A DNA stretch of 42,248 bases from Cryomorphaceae bacterium (GTDB lineage: Bacteria; Bacteroidota; Bacteroidia; Flavobacteriales; Crocinitomicaceae). The notes under the pieces are model-generated. The model was not told the DNA's origin and did not search any database. It saw nothing but the letters and a program-made list of their open reading frames with translations. The stretch lies in contig JAJTDX010000006.1 in NCBI GenBank assembly GCA_021298235.1, positions 1 to 42,248 of the forward strand, given 5' to 3'. The translations under genes were made by a program, and so were the position numbers. Below are positions 35,498 through 42,248 of this stretch, piece after piece; the stretch's first letter is position 1, and every line of letters starts with the position of its first letter.

Positions 35498-36034
35498 CTA
35501 CTTTTTAGAAATCGGAATACTATAGGAGATATTCATGATATCAGGGACGGCGTCACTTTTCTTTCCTACCTTATGGTCCGCTCTGTTGACAGTAAAAGAA
35601 CCGGATAATGTGAGGTCTGATCCATTTTTCGTCACTTTCATCGGAACCTTTTTTTCTTTTGCGACACCCTTAATCGTCAAAGTTCCGGAGATACTGTAAG
35701 AATCACCTGATTTTTCAATTTTTGAGGACACATATTTGATATCCGGATATTTCTCTGCGTCAAACCATTCTTCGGTCAGCGCTTTTTTATTCATCATTCC
35801 ATTGCCAGTACTAATGGAAGAAACAGGAATTGTAAAATTAATTTTGGAAGAAGCCAAATCAGTTTCATCAAACGAAATAGTACCCTTCAGGGTTTTAAAG
35901 ACACCGGAAGGATCCTTACTCTTGAATTCAATGTTGTAACCGGTTTTTATTGTGTAAGATGGTACTGTGACAATCATTGCTGCGGATAGAAGCAATAAGC
36001 AGGCTACACAAAAAGGATAAATTATATTTTTCAT
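35498..36034 (-). CDS. YceI family periplasmic lipid-binding protein
   Basis: A 178-residue protein with signal peptide and the YceI lipocalin-like fold motifs: VFKTLKGTISFDETD, NFTIPVSSISTGNGMMNKKALTEEWFD (edge pieces), KYPDIKYVSSKI, GTLTIKGVAKEKKVPM and FTVNRADHKVG. YceI proteins bind long isoprenoids or amphiphiles such as ubiquinone-8 analogues. Its place beside two heme proteins and a beta-barrel suggests a quinone-like ligand, but that is inference. It follows the DUF5777 gene by 17 bases. Confidence 0.9.
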   Translation of the reverse strand: MKNIIYPFCVACLLLLSAAMIVTVPSYTIKTGYNIEFKSKDPSGVFKTLKGTISFDETDLASSKINFTIPVSSISTGNGMMNKKALTEEWFDAEKYPDIKYVSSKIEKSGDSYSISGTLTIKGVAKEKKVPMKVTKNGSDLTLSGSFTVNRADHKVGKKSDAVPDIMNISYSIPISKK

Positions 36035-36051
36035 GGTTTTAAATTAAGAAA

Positions 36052-36972
36052 TTATTCTCTTTCAAATTTCCTGCCAACACAAAAGCCGAGTCGAAATTGA
36101 CCTTTATCCCATTTTTCAAAAGTGTATGGAATGAACTGCGACTCAACAAAACCTCTCGAATTCGTAAGGTTAATCGTGAAGTTATGTCCGAACGTTACCC
36201 ATTCAATAGCTACCCCGAGACTATTTGTATTTTCCTTTCTGAAATCGTCATCATGAAAAACATGGTAGTACTCCACCAAAACTGCCACTTTTCTGGAAAT
36301 TGGGAAACTCAGTGCTCCACCAAGCGAGAAAAGAGTATTTACATCATCCGGACCAACATAATTCCTATGAACCAAGGTCGGTATTAACGCAGCAGAACAG
36401 AGATGACCAAATTTTCGTGCAACAGCCAATTGTGTAACATAGGCAAATCGGTGCTGCCATTCCGGAAAACTGCTTACTTGAGAAAGATCCTCAGAGGCCT
36501 TCATGTAAGTATAGGTTGATGTAGCGATTCCGGTTAGGGAAACAGGACATCCTTTCTTCTGTTGCTTCAAAATTCTATACTTCACAAAACCATCCAGCAA
36601 GGACCGATAAGGCATGCCCGTTCCTTTACTTCTTCCGAAACCTGCCATGAGGTCATCCGTTATTCCGTATTCAAAAGCCAAACGAATATCAGATGAATTA
36701 TCAAATCCAAACATTGTTTGAACTCCACCATCTGCACCCGCTATATCCCCGAAACGGTGTTCTACACGAAATTCAAGGACACCTTTACGAAGATTTTCAG
36801 TTGAATGGCCATTGATTATTCTCGTAGATTCAAAAATATCTTCCACTTCATTTGACTCATCCTCCGAGTAAATTTCTTCTAAAACCTGACTAGAATCAGC
36901 ATTCTGTGCAAATGCAGGAAATAAATAGCTACAAATCGAAAAAAGCAGTGTGACTGTAAATAATCTTTTCAT
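36052..36972 (-). CDS. DUF5777-type outer-membrane beta-barrel protein
   Basis: A 306-residue protein with signal peptide ending AFAQ. Conserved points are FESTRIINGHSTENLRKGVLEF, HRFGDIAGADGGVQTMFGFDNSSDIRLAFEYGITDDLMAGFGRSK (edges only) and AVLVEYYHVFHD. The pattern of alternating residues fits a beta-barrel. Family members are found in Bacteroidota next to YceI and cytochrome genes and have no known role. It is the first gene of the operon running to 33,879. The region in front has TTG and TACTTTCC, a weak promoter form. Confidence 0.8.
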   Translation of the reverse strand: MKRLFTVTLLFSICSYLFPAFAQNADSSQVLEEIYSEDESNEVEDIFESTRIINGHSTENLRKGVLEFRVEHRFGDIAGADGGVQTMFGFDNSSDIRLAFEYGITDDLMAGFGRSKGTGMPYRSLLDGFVKYRILKQQKKGCPVSLTGIATSTYTYMKASEDLSQVSSFPEWQHRFAYVTQLAVARKFGHLCSAALIPTLVHRNYVGPDDVNTLFSLGGALSFPISRKVAVLVEYYHVFHDDDFRKENTNSLGVAIEWVTFGHNFTINLTNSRGFVESQFIPYTFEKWDKGQFRLGFCVGRKFERE

Positions 36973-37056
36973 TGAATTTCTTTGTTAATAGCAAAGGAAA
37001 GTAAATATTTCTTCTTTTCAACAACAACAGTATGCACCTATTAACGGATCAATGTG

Positions 37057-37064
37057 TATTTTTG
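37057..37064 (+). promoter_or_regulatory. Possible -7 element (TATTTTTG) of the folate cyclo-ligase gene
   Basis: TATTTTTG lies 43 bases before ATG 37107. It falls inside the longer frame that starts at 37032, which argues that translation starts at 37107. No clear -33 TTG is seen at the usual spacing. Confidence 0.4.
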
Positions 37065-37106
37065 TTGAGACAGGATAAAAAAACCACTCAAAGAACTGTT
37101 AATGTG

Positions 37107-37673
37107 ATGATTAAATCAGAAGTTCGTAAATTATTCAAGCAAAAAAGACAGGAATTAGGAATTCAGGAACTTGAATATCTTTCCGAACAGATCTGCACGA
37201 ACGTACTGTCTAATTTCCAACTAGAGGGAAAGACCTGTAGTTTATTTCTTCCAATTGAACGTCACAAAGAAATCAACACCTATCTGCTTTTGGAAAAAGG
37301 TGTGGCAATCGGTGCAAAAATGGTTATTCCGCGCTGTGAAGAGAACCTAAGGCTAAAACATTTTCTCTTTGAACATCAAAAACAGTTGAAAACCAATGCT
37401 CTTGGAATTCCTGAGCCACACTCCGGAAAATTAATCCCGACCAAACAAATAGACATCGTTTTTGTGCCCTTGTTAGCAATTGATTCAAACGGTCAGCGAG
37501 TAGGTTATGGAAAAGGATACTACGACCGATTTTTAAAAAAATGCAGACCCGATTGCCTTTTTATAGGCCTTCATCTCTTTGATGAGCAAATTGAAATCAG
37601 CGATTTCGAAGATACGGATGTCCCACTGCATTATTGCGTTGGCCCAACCAAAATCGAAAGGTTTGCAAAATAA
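37107..37673 (+). CDS. 5-formyltetrahydrofolate cyclo-ligase
   Basis: A 188-residue protein; ATG 37107 gives MIKSEVRKLFKQKRQEL, the usual N-terminus with the R and K contacts, while a frame from 37032 adds 25 unrelated residues. Other family points are FLPIERHKEINTY, GIPEPHSGK, DIVFVPLLAIDSNGQRVGYGKGYYDRFL (in pieces) and the late DVPLHYCVGPT. It converts 5-formyl-THF to 5,10-methenyl-THF using ATP in the cytoplasm. The gene overlaps a short membrane-protein frame by 11 bases. Confidence 0.92.
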   Translation: MIKSEVRKLFKQKRQELGIQELEYLSEQICTNVLSNFQLEGKTCSLFLPIERHKEINTYLLLEKGVAIGAKMVIPRCEENLRLKHFLFEHQKQLKTNALGIPEPHSGKLIPTKQIDIVFVPLLAIDSNGQRVGYGKGYYDRFLKKCRPDCLFIGLHLFDEQIEISDFEDTDVPLHYCVGPTKIERFAK

Positions 37674-37830
37674 ACGATCGGATCAGGGCAAATACCACCT
37701 AGCCATCTTGTTTTTGGTTCCTACGGGACTCGTCACTTTCTTCATGAGCGGAAGCTTGCTTTGGTCCCTAGTATTTATTTTAGTGGCTATAACAACTCTT
37801 TTACTTCTTTTTCGTAGAAAAAAGTCGTAA
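37663..37830 (+). CDS. Possible small two-helix membrane protein
   Basis: From TTG 37663 a 55-residue protein is read with two hydrophobic segments (HLAILFLVPTGLVTFFMSG and LVFILVAITTLLLLF) and a basic end RRKKS. An earlier ATG at 37579 lies deep in the cyclo-ligase gene in another frame and is unlikely. The overlap of 11 bases suggests coupled translation. The reading is plausible from its membrane pattern but I know no family. A 6-bp hairpin (37836-37850) follows. Confidence 0.5.
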   Translation: MQNKRSDQGKYHLAILFLVPTGLVTFFMSGSLLWSLVFILVAITTLLLLFRRKKS

Positions 37831-37861
37831 CTTTTCGATTCAGTGAATCGGGCTTGCAGCT

Positions 37862-38413
37862 ATGTATAGAATTGTACTGCTTTTTTGTTGGTTCATTTGT
37901 GGCTCGGTGATGGTCTCTCCTCCTTCGCCAAGACCTATTTTTGGCGTTCGCGTAGCATTTCAGGCCAATTCAGACTTAACTACTTTTGCGTGTTTTCTTG
38001 TTCAGGGAAATGTCCTTACAAATAAAAAGATTCTTACAAAAACTGAATTTATTCAAATTGCATCAGGAAACTGGCCAAGTATTTATAACCCAAATAGAAT
38101 TAATTATTTCGAAGAACGCCAACTTAATTGTGGCATGTTCGAGGACTCCTTCGAAATCAAGCCGCTAGCTATTTGTGTTCCTATCGATTCCCTTTGGAAA
38201 TTACGGTTTTCAACCTATCCCTACCGTTCCTCTGCTGAAATGGGTTGGAGTAGTAAATTGTACCGCCCATCAGAGAAACAAGAATTGTACTTGTTCAACA
38301 ACTACAATGTTCGAAGCATAGATGAGAACTTTTTTCTAGACACCAACTTTTGGAAGCTTCTCAGCGATGTACAGGATCCCGCCTGGATTGCAAATTATAA
38401 GTCCCTACAATAA
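37862..38413 (+). CDS. Secreted protein of unknown function
   Basis: A 183-residue protein with a signal peptide (MYRIVLLFCWFICGSVMVS). The mature part has four cysteines (C43, C109, C123 area), aromatic-rich stretches (NWPSIYNPNRINYFEERQLNCGMFED in part) and a C-terminal DPAWIANY. No domain is recognised. It is probably periplasmic. The stop lies inside a 7-bp hairpin (TCCCTAC/GTAGGGA, 38402-38423) that may weakly terminate transcription. The following region has a long AT-rich stretch before the CBS gene. Confidence 0.65.
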   Translation: MYRIVLLFCWFICGSVMVSPPSPRPIFGVRVAFQANSDLTTFACFLVQGNVLTNKKILTKTEFIQIASGNWPSIYNPNRINYFEERQLNCGMFEDSFEIKPLAICVPIDSLWKLRFSTYPYRSSAEMGWSSKLYRPSEKQELYLFNNYNVRSIDENFFLDTNFWKLLSDVQDPAWIANYKSLQ

Positions 38414-38522
38414 CAGGTAGGGATAAATCAATTCATTCTTTAATTACGGTCAATATTTTTTAAATGCCGCGGTGCTTTCTTTACCCCCGGAAACAAATTA
38501 TTTATTTTAAAATTTCAGAAAC

Positions 38523-39029
38523 ATGAAAGTTAAAGAAGTTATGATCGCTGAAGCACTTCAGTACTGTACACCGGAAACAAGACTTCAGGAGGCTGCAAAA
38601 GCGATGAAATCAAGCAACTGTGGCGCACTTCCAGTCGTTGATAATGAAAAACGTGTGCTTGGAATAGTAACAGATAGAGACATCTGTCTGTCCTTGGCTC
38701 AAAAACAAGAGATTCCGATTGCTGACAGAAAAGTGGCCGAAATCATGACACGCAATGTGCATACTGTAGAATCTGAAGATGAACTATCAGCTGCGTATCA
38801 TAGAATGCGCAAAAACCAGATTGGTAGATTACCAGTGGTTGACGAAAAAGGCAAGTTACAGGGAATCGTCTCACTGCATCGTCTCATCAACAAAGAAGTA
38901 AAAGAGGGCAAACACAATCTTGGCGACATCAATGCACCCGGTGAAAACCTCATAAAAACTATTCAAGCAGTTACAGACAGGTATCGAGGTACAAAGGAGG
39001 CAGCAAAAAAGACGTTCACCACAGTGTAA
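38523..39029 (+). CDS. CBS-domain pair protein
   Basis: A 168-residue protein with two CBS domains (~8-60 and ~75-130): VKEVMIAEALQYCTPETRL, SSNCGALPVVDNEKRVLGIVTDRDICL and IMTRNVHTV, QIGRLPVVDEKGKLQGIVSLHRL (short pieces). CBS pairs bind adenosine nucleotides such as AMP, ATP or NAD and act as energy sensors. There is no attached enzyme domain. It is ended by a good terminator at 39059, so it is a separate unit from the baeRF gene but probably in the same stress cluster. Confidence 0.92.
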   Translation: MKVKEVMIAEALQYCTPETRLQEAAKAMKSSNCGALPVVDNEKRVLGIVTDRDICLSLAQKQEIPIADRKVAEIMTRNVHTVESEDELSAAYHRMRKNQIGRLPVVDEKGKLQGIVSLHRLINKEVKEGKHNLGDINAPGENLIKTIQAVTDRYRGTKEAAKKTFTTV

Positions 39030-39058
39030 TAATTCACTGAACCAAAAAATACATAAAG

Positions 39059-39081
39059 GGAGAATGAAAATTCTCCTTTTT
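39059..39081 (+). terminator. Rho-independent terminator after the CBS gene
   Basis: GGAGAAT (39059-39065), GAAA loop, ATTCTCC (39070-39076), then TTTTT. It lies 30 bases after the CBS stop and 20 before the next ATG. Confidence 0.85.
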
Positions 39082-39100
39082 CATTTCAAAAAACAGTCCC

Positions 39101-40228
39101 ATGAAACAAGAAACACTTATACAGCTAGCTAGACATCAATCCTACCCATGTTTAGCACTGTTTATGACCACACACCCTTTAATGCCTGATCGCTACACGG
39201 ACAAACATAGAATTAAGGAGCTATTCAATAAATTAAAATTTCTATTGGTCGAGACAAACAACCAACATGAATTCAACCTTACCGAAATGTTGATCCGAAC
39301 AGAAGATTTGTTACACACCATTGATTTTAATCATCAACGACAAGGACTGGGCCTTTACATTTCGCCTGAAATTGCTGAAATAATTTCATTTCCATTTGTC
39401 CCAAAAGAACGAATCGTGCTCAATTCACATTTCCCACTTCGGGAGCTTTTTTATCTCAATCAACTCGAAAGCCCCTTCCATCTGCTTGCACTTCATAAAG
39501 ACTCTATTTCACTTTTCGAAGGTAGCAGCAATGAAATCGATGAGGTACACAATGAAAACTTCCCAATGTTTTTTGAGGATACTTATGAATATCAACCTGG
39601 TGTCGGAATTAACTATTTCGGCGGAACAATTCCAAAACAATTCGAAAAAGAAAAGTCTTTTATCATTGAAAAACGGACCGAACAATTTTACAGACAAGCA
39701 GATGAACACTTAGTTGATTTTATCTATCCGATCTATTTAAGCGGAGAAGCACAACACCTTCATGACTTTTTAGAGATCACTCAGAATAAAGCTAAGATTT
39801 CAGGAACGATCCCTATAAATTTTAGAGATTTCGAAAAAGAAAAATTAACAAAATATGTGAGCGACTTTATTCAAAATAAAAATCAACAAGAAGAAGAAAA
39901 GCTCATTGCTGAATTGAACGAGTTATCAGGCAACAATAGCTTAGCAGAAGGCATCATGCAATGCTGGCAGAATGCGCACAAGGGGAACGGATTAAACTTA
40001 ATCATGGAGTACGATATTTTTGAGGCGGCATATCTATCAGCAGACGAAACTCAGATCAAAAAAAGGAATCTTTTACATTCAAGAAATCTAAAGCGTGTCC
40101 CAGACTTAGCAGAAAAAATAATTCAGGAAGTTGTCAATAAAGGAGGAACCGTGCGGTTTGTTTCTCATGGTACATTAACAGATTTTCAGGGAATTGCAAT
40201 GAAATTGAGATATCCCGACAATTCATAA
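39101..40228 (+). CDS. baeRF-type protein (bacterial archaeo-eukaryotic release-factor-like)
   Basis: A 375-residue protein that fits the bacterial relatives of archaeo-eukaryotic release factor 1. Recognised pieces are YPCLALFMTTHPLMPDRY, the middle FHLLALHKDSISLFEG, YQPGVGINYFGG and the end GGTVRFVSHGTLTDFQGIAMKLRY (in part). These proteins are thought to act on the ribosome in hibernation or stress, though direct proof is thin. There is no signal peptide. A dual-use terminator closes the gene at 40,231. Its neighbours (CBS, BON, FtsH) fit a stress role. Confidence 0.75.
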   Translation: MKQETLIQLARHQSYPCLALFMTTHPLMPDRYTDKHRIKELFNKLKFLLVETNNQHEFNLTEMLIRTEDLLHTIDFNHQRQGLGLYISPEIAEIISFPFVPKERIVLNSHFPLRELFYLNQLESPFHLLALHKDSISLFEGSSNEIDEVHNENFPMFFEDTYEYQPGVGINYFGGTIPKQFEKEKSFIIEKRTEQFYRQADEHLVDFIYPIYLSGEAQHLHDFLEITQNKAKISGTIPINFRDFEKEKLTKYVSDFIQNKNQQEEEKLIAELNELSGNNSLAEGIMQCWQNAHKGNGLNLIMEYDIFEAAYLSADETQIKKRNLLHSRNLKRVPDLAEKIIQEVVNKGGTVRFVSHGTLTDFQGIAMKLRYPDNS

Positions 40229-40230
40229 AA

Positions 40231-40254
40231 AAAGCATCCCCTTGAGGATGCTTT
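40231..40254. terminator. Bidirectional terminator between baeRF-like and BON genes
   Basis: AAAGCATCC (40231-40239), loop CCTTGA, GGATGCTTT (40246-40254), with a seven-A run on the left and T's on the right. It fits both converging genes. Confidence 0.85.
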
Positions 40255-40273
40255 ACACATTGAATACGTGAAC

Positions 40274-40942
40274 TCAATACGAATACACTTCCGTATCAAT
40301 AACTAATTTATTTTCAACTTCCGTGACACCAGGAGCAAGATACGCTGCCTTTTCAGCATCCTTTTTCTCCACAAATGACCTAACTTTTCCTGAAAGAACT
40401 ACCTTACTTCCATCCGTCGTAATATTAATCGAATCAGAATCGAGTGTAGCACTTCTGTGGAAAGCTGAGAAAATCTTATTCTTAATATCTGCGGACTTTA
40501 ATTTAGGCGCGATTCGGATATTGTTTGATATCCCAACAACTCCCTGAAGATTTTCGACTGCTTTTCTCGAGTAATTTCGTTGAAAATCCCATTCAACTTC
40601 GCCCTCAAGTGTCACCCATCCTTTCTCGACTTTGATCTTAATTTTTTCCTCTGGAATGGAGGAATGCCAGGCCAAGGCATTGATGACAGCTGAGGCAATT
40701 TCAGAATCTGTACGTTTGACTCTTTCAATCAATTGAACGGTCATATCCTGCGCAACAGCCTTCACTCCCAGGACCTTTTTAGCAGCGCGTTCAGCCTGCA
40801 GTTTTTTGTAATAAGAATCCACTGCTCCAGTAAGCGTAACAATACCATCTTTCACGGCAACACCGATCTCATTTGCATTTTGGACAAGCTCCCACTTGAG
40901 TTCATCCATGACATCCTTTTGGATCTCAACATCTGTTTTCAT
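40274..40942 (-). CDS. Triple BON-domain protein
   Basis: A 222-residue protein from ATG 40942 (MKTDVEIQKDVMDELKW); a longer frame from 40993 is less likely because the family begins at this motif. Three BON domains are seen in a row (~3-70, ~75-145, ~147-220), each with an alpha-beta pattern and a G-V-G- or V-L-G-V core: GIVTLTGAVDSYYKKL, GWVTLEGEVEWDFQR and VVLSGKVRSFVEKKDAEKAA. No signal peptide is seen, so it may be cytoplasmic, unlike OsmY. BON proteins are linked to osmotic or phospholipid stress. It diverges from ftsH, sharing a 141-base upstream region. Confidence 0.9.
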   Translation of the reverse strand: MKTDVEIQKDVMDELKWELVQNANEIGVAVKDGIVTLTGAVDSYYKKLQAERAAKKVLGVKAVAQDMTVQLIERVKRTDSEIASAVINALAWHSSIPEEKIKIKVEKGWVTLEGEVEWDFQRNYSRKAVENLQGVVGISNNIRIAPKLKSADIKNKIFSAFHRSATLDSDSINITTDGSKVVLSGKVRSFVEKKDAEKAAYLAPGVTEVENKLVIDTEVYSY

Positions 40943-41083
40943 AGTCAAAAATTTAAAATTTACGATCCCAAAGTGACACAATCGGGAAGCCATTTCCTGT
41001 GAGGAAGGTCAATCCTCCAATTGATGTTTCTCACGATTAAGATGTCCGAATTCCTCTACTTTTCGCAATTAAAAATGTATTGT

Positions 41084-42248
41084 ATGAAGAAAGGATTACT
41101 GAAAAAATCAGGAAATACTATGTGGACACTATTTTTTCTCATCAATGCAGGATTGGTACTTTTTCTTCTTTTTGGCTTGCCAAAAGAACCTTTTTCAACT
41201 ACATGGAAGGAATTCTATACCTCTATGCTTCCTGAGGGAGACATTCAAAAACTTGTTGTCATTAACAAGGAAAATGTACACGTTTACCTCAAACCTGAAT
41301 CACTTGATAAGCCTCGTTACTTAAAGGTCAGAAAAGGATTTATGGGACAGAAAAACAAAGGTCCTCACTACGGTTTTAGCATCGGATCGATTGAAGTATT
41401 CGAACAGCGAATGGAAGACTCTGATAAACTATATCACACCAATACATCAATCGAATACGAAAATCAAAGTGGATGGTTTACCACAATGTTGAGTTGGATA
41501 ATCCCGATTTTACTAATTATCCTCATTGCCAGATTCGTTGCAGGAAGATTTAGCGGAAACTCCGCAGGTGACACAAGAAGTCTTTTTGATTTTGGCAAAT
41601 CGATGCCACAAGTATATGATAAAGAACGTGTGAGTCAAGTCACATTTAAAGATGTGGCAGGATATGACGAAGCCAAAACGGAAATTATGGAGGTGGTTGA
41701 GTTCTTGAAAGACCCAACTAAATTTACTCGCCTTGGCGCACATATTCCTAAAGGAATTCTACTTATCGGCGCTCCAGGAACAGGAAAAACGTTAATGGCA
41801 AAAGCTGTTGCAGGAGAAGCTGGTGTACCATTCTTTTCATTGACCGGGTCCTCATTTATGGAAATGTTTGTTGGCGTAGGTGCCTCCCGTGTGAGAGACT
41901 TGTTTCAAAAGGCAAAAGTGCGGGCACCTAGTATAGTTTTCATTGATGAGATCGACGCCATTGGAAGAGTGCGTGGAAAAGCTATGTCAATTCAATCCAA
42001 TGAAGAACGTGACAGCACGCTAAATCAGCTTCTCGCCGAGATGGATGGATTTGGGCCACAGAGTGGTGTAATTGTACTTGCTGCAACAAACCGAGCCGAC
42101 ATCCTGGACCCGGCACTTTTGAGACCTGGTCGTTTTGACAGACACATCTATCTAGATCTACCAAATCGCAAGGAGCGCATTGCCATTTTCCATGTACACA
42201 TGAGGGGAATTAAAGCATCAGAATCTGTGAAGGCAGAAAAACTAGCTG
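41084..42248 (+). CDS. ftsH: FtsH-type ATP-dependent zinc metalloprotease (5' part)
   Basis: The frame is open from ATG 41084 to the window end (388 codons), so the 3' part with the HExxH protease site is outside. Two membrane segments are at ~13-32 and ~133-153. The AAA module is clear: Walker A 229-236 (GAPGTGKT), pore motif MFVGVG, Walker B IVFIDE (284-289), and the second-region-of-homology [20 protein letters not shown]. It degrades membrane and regulatory proteins. Differences from the most common Bacteroidota FtsH, such as YDEAKTEIM and [12 protein letters not shown], suggest a paralogue. It stands next to CBS, baeRF and BON genes in what looks like a stress cluster. Confidence 0.95.
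   Translation, partial: MKKGLLKKSGNTMWTLFFLINAGLVLFLLFGLPKEPFSTTWKEFYTSMLPEGDIQKLVVINKENVHVYLKPESLDKPRYLKVRKGFMGQKNKGPHYGFSIGSIEVFEQRMEDSDKLYHTNTSIEYENQSGWFTTMLSWIIPILLIILIARFVAGRFSGNSAGDTRSLFDFGKSMPQVYDKERVSQVTFKDVAGYDEAKTEIMEVVEFLKDPTKFTRLGAHIPKGILLIGAPGTGKTLMAKAVAGEAGVPFFSLTGSSFMEMFVGVGASRVRDLFQKAKVRAPSIVFIDEIDAIGRVRGKAMSIQSNEERDSTLNQLLAEMDGFGPQSGVIVLAATNRADILDPALLRPGRFDRHIYLDLPNRKERIAIFHVHMRGIKASESVKAEKLA

Noticed and set aside
37032..37106. N-terminal extension of the folate cyclo-ligase
   Set aside because: It contains a TATTTTTG promoter-like element and unrelated residues; ATG 37107 fits the family.
37836..37850. CGATTC-AGT-GAATCG hairpin as a terminator
   Set aside because: The stem is short and AT-rich and no T tract follows it.
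40943..40993. N-terminal extension of the BON protein
   Set aside because: The 17 extra residues are not part of the BON pattern; ATG 40942 begins with the family motif.

Overview
The window looks like a chromosomal segment of a gliding-type or surface-adhesive Bacteroidota, most likely a member of Flavobacteriales. The reasons are several proteins with type IX secretion (T9SS) C-terminal sorting domains of both type A and type B, a PorP/SprF-like protein, SprB and HYR repeat adhesins, a DUF5777 beta-barrel, and promoter elements of the Bacteroidota type (TTG or TTTG, then TAnnTTTG). The DNA is moderately AT-rich. No tRNA, rRNA, CRISPR array, transposase or prophage was seen.

Region 1 (1-14,000) is a cell-surface block. 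It holds the end of a T9SS-secreted protein (perhaps CotH-type), then a giant SprB/HYR adhesin gene that is broken into two frames at about 3,215-3,250, then a PorP/SprF-like outer-membrane protein and an OmpA/TPR/PD40 lipoprotein closed by a strong terminator. A small type A cargo protein and a peptidase-S74 (tail-fibre chaperone) protein with eight 17-residue repeats form a second operon. A type B (CHU_C) cargo protein follows.

Region 2 (14,000-20,740) is accessory-like. It has two tandem small HTH proteins, a DUF4143-type AAA ATPase preceded by three 23-bp direct repeats overlapping its promoter, and intergenic tracts with a 7-nt period. A MacAB/LolD-like operon (adaptor, permease, ATPase) is next to a truncated copy of a nitroreductase gene, an unlisted zinc-ribbon micro-ORF, a short stretch resembling the end of an ABC ATPase, and the intact nitroreductase.

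Region 3 (20,730-33,873) mixes housekeeping genes (ispE, accA, yidD) with envelope genes: an SGNH-type T9SS cargo, an FG-GAP/VCBS T9SS cargo, a cellulose-synthase-like GT2 with an unusual N-terminal secreted domain facing a GH-A-like glycosidase, a lytic transglycosylase, a DUF4836-like lipoprotein and a conserved acidic protein of unknown role.

Region 4 (33,879-36,972) is a five-gene operon: DUF5777 beta-barrel, YceI, four-helix membrane protein, lipoprotein cytochrome c and a T9SS-secreted CxxCH protein. It looks like an uncharacterised envelope electron-transfer or isoprenoid-binding system.

Region 5 (37,000-42,248) has 5-formyltetrahydrofolate cyclo-ligase, two small unknown proteins, then a stress-like cluster: a CBS-domain protein, a baeRF-type (archaeo-eukaryotic release-factor-like) protein, a triple-BON protein and an FtsH-type protease that runs off the end of the window.

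The items most worth following are the broken adhesin repeat, the repeat-controlled ATPase with its heptad tracts, the decayed nitroreductase duplication, the GT2/glycosidase pair and the DUF5777/YceI/cytochrome operon.
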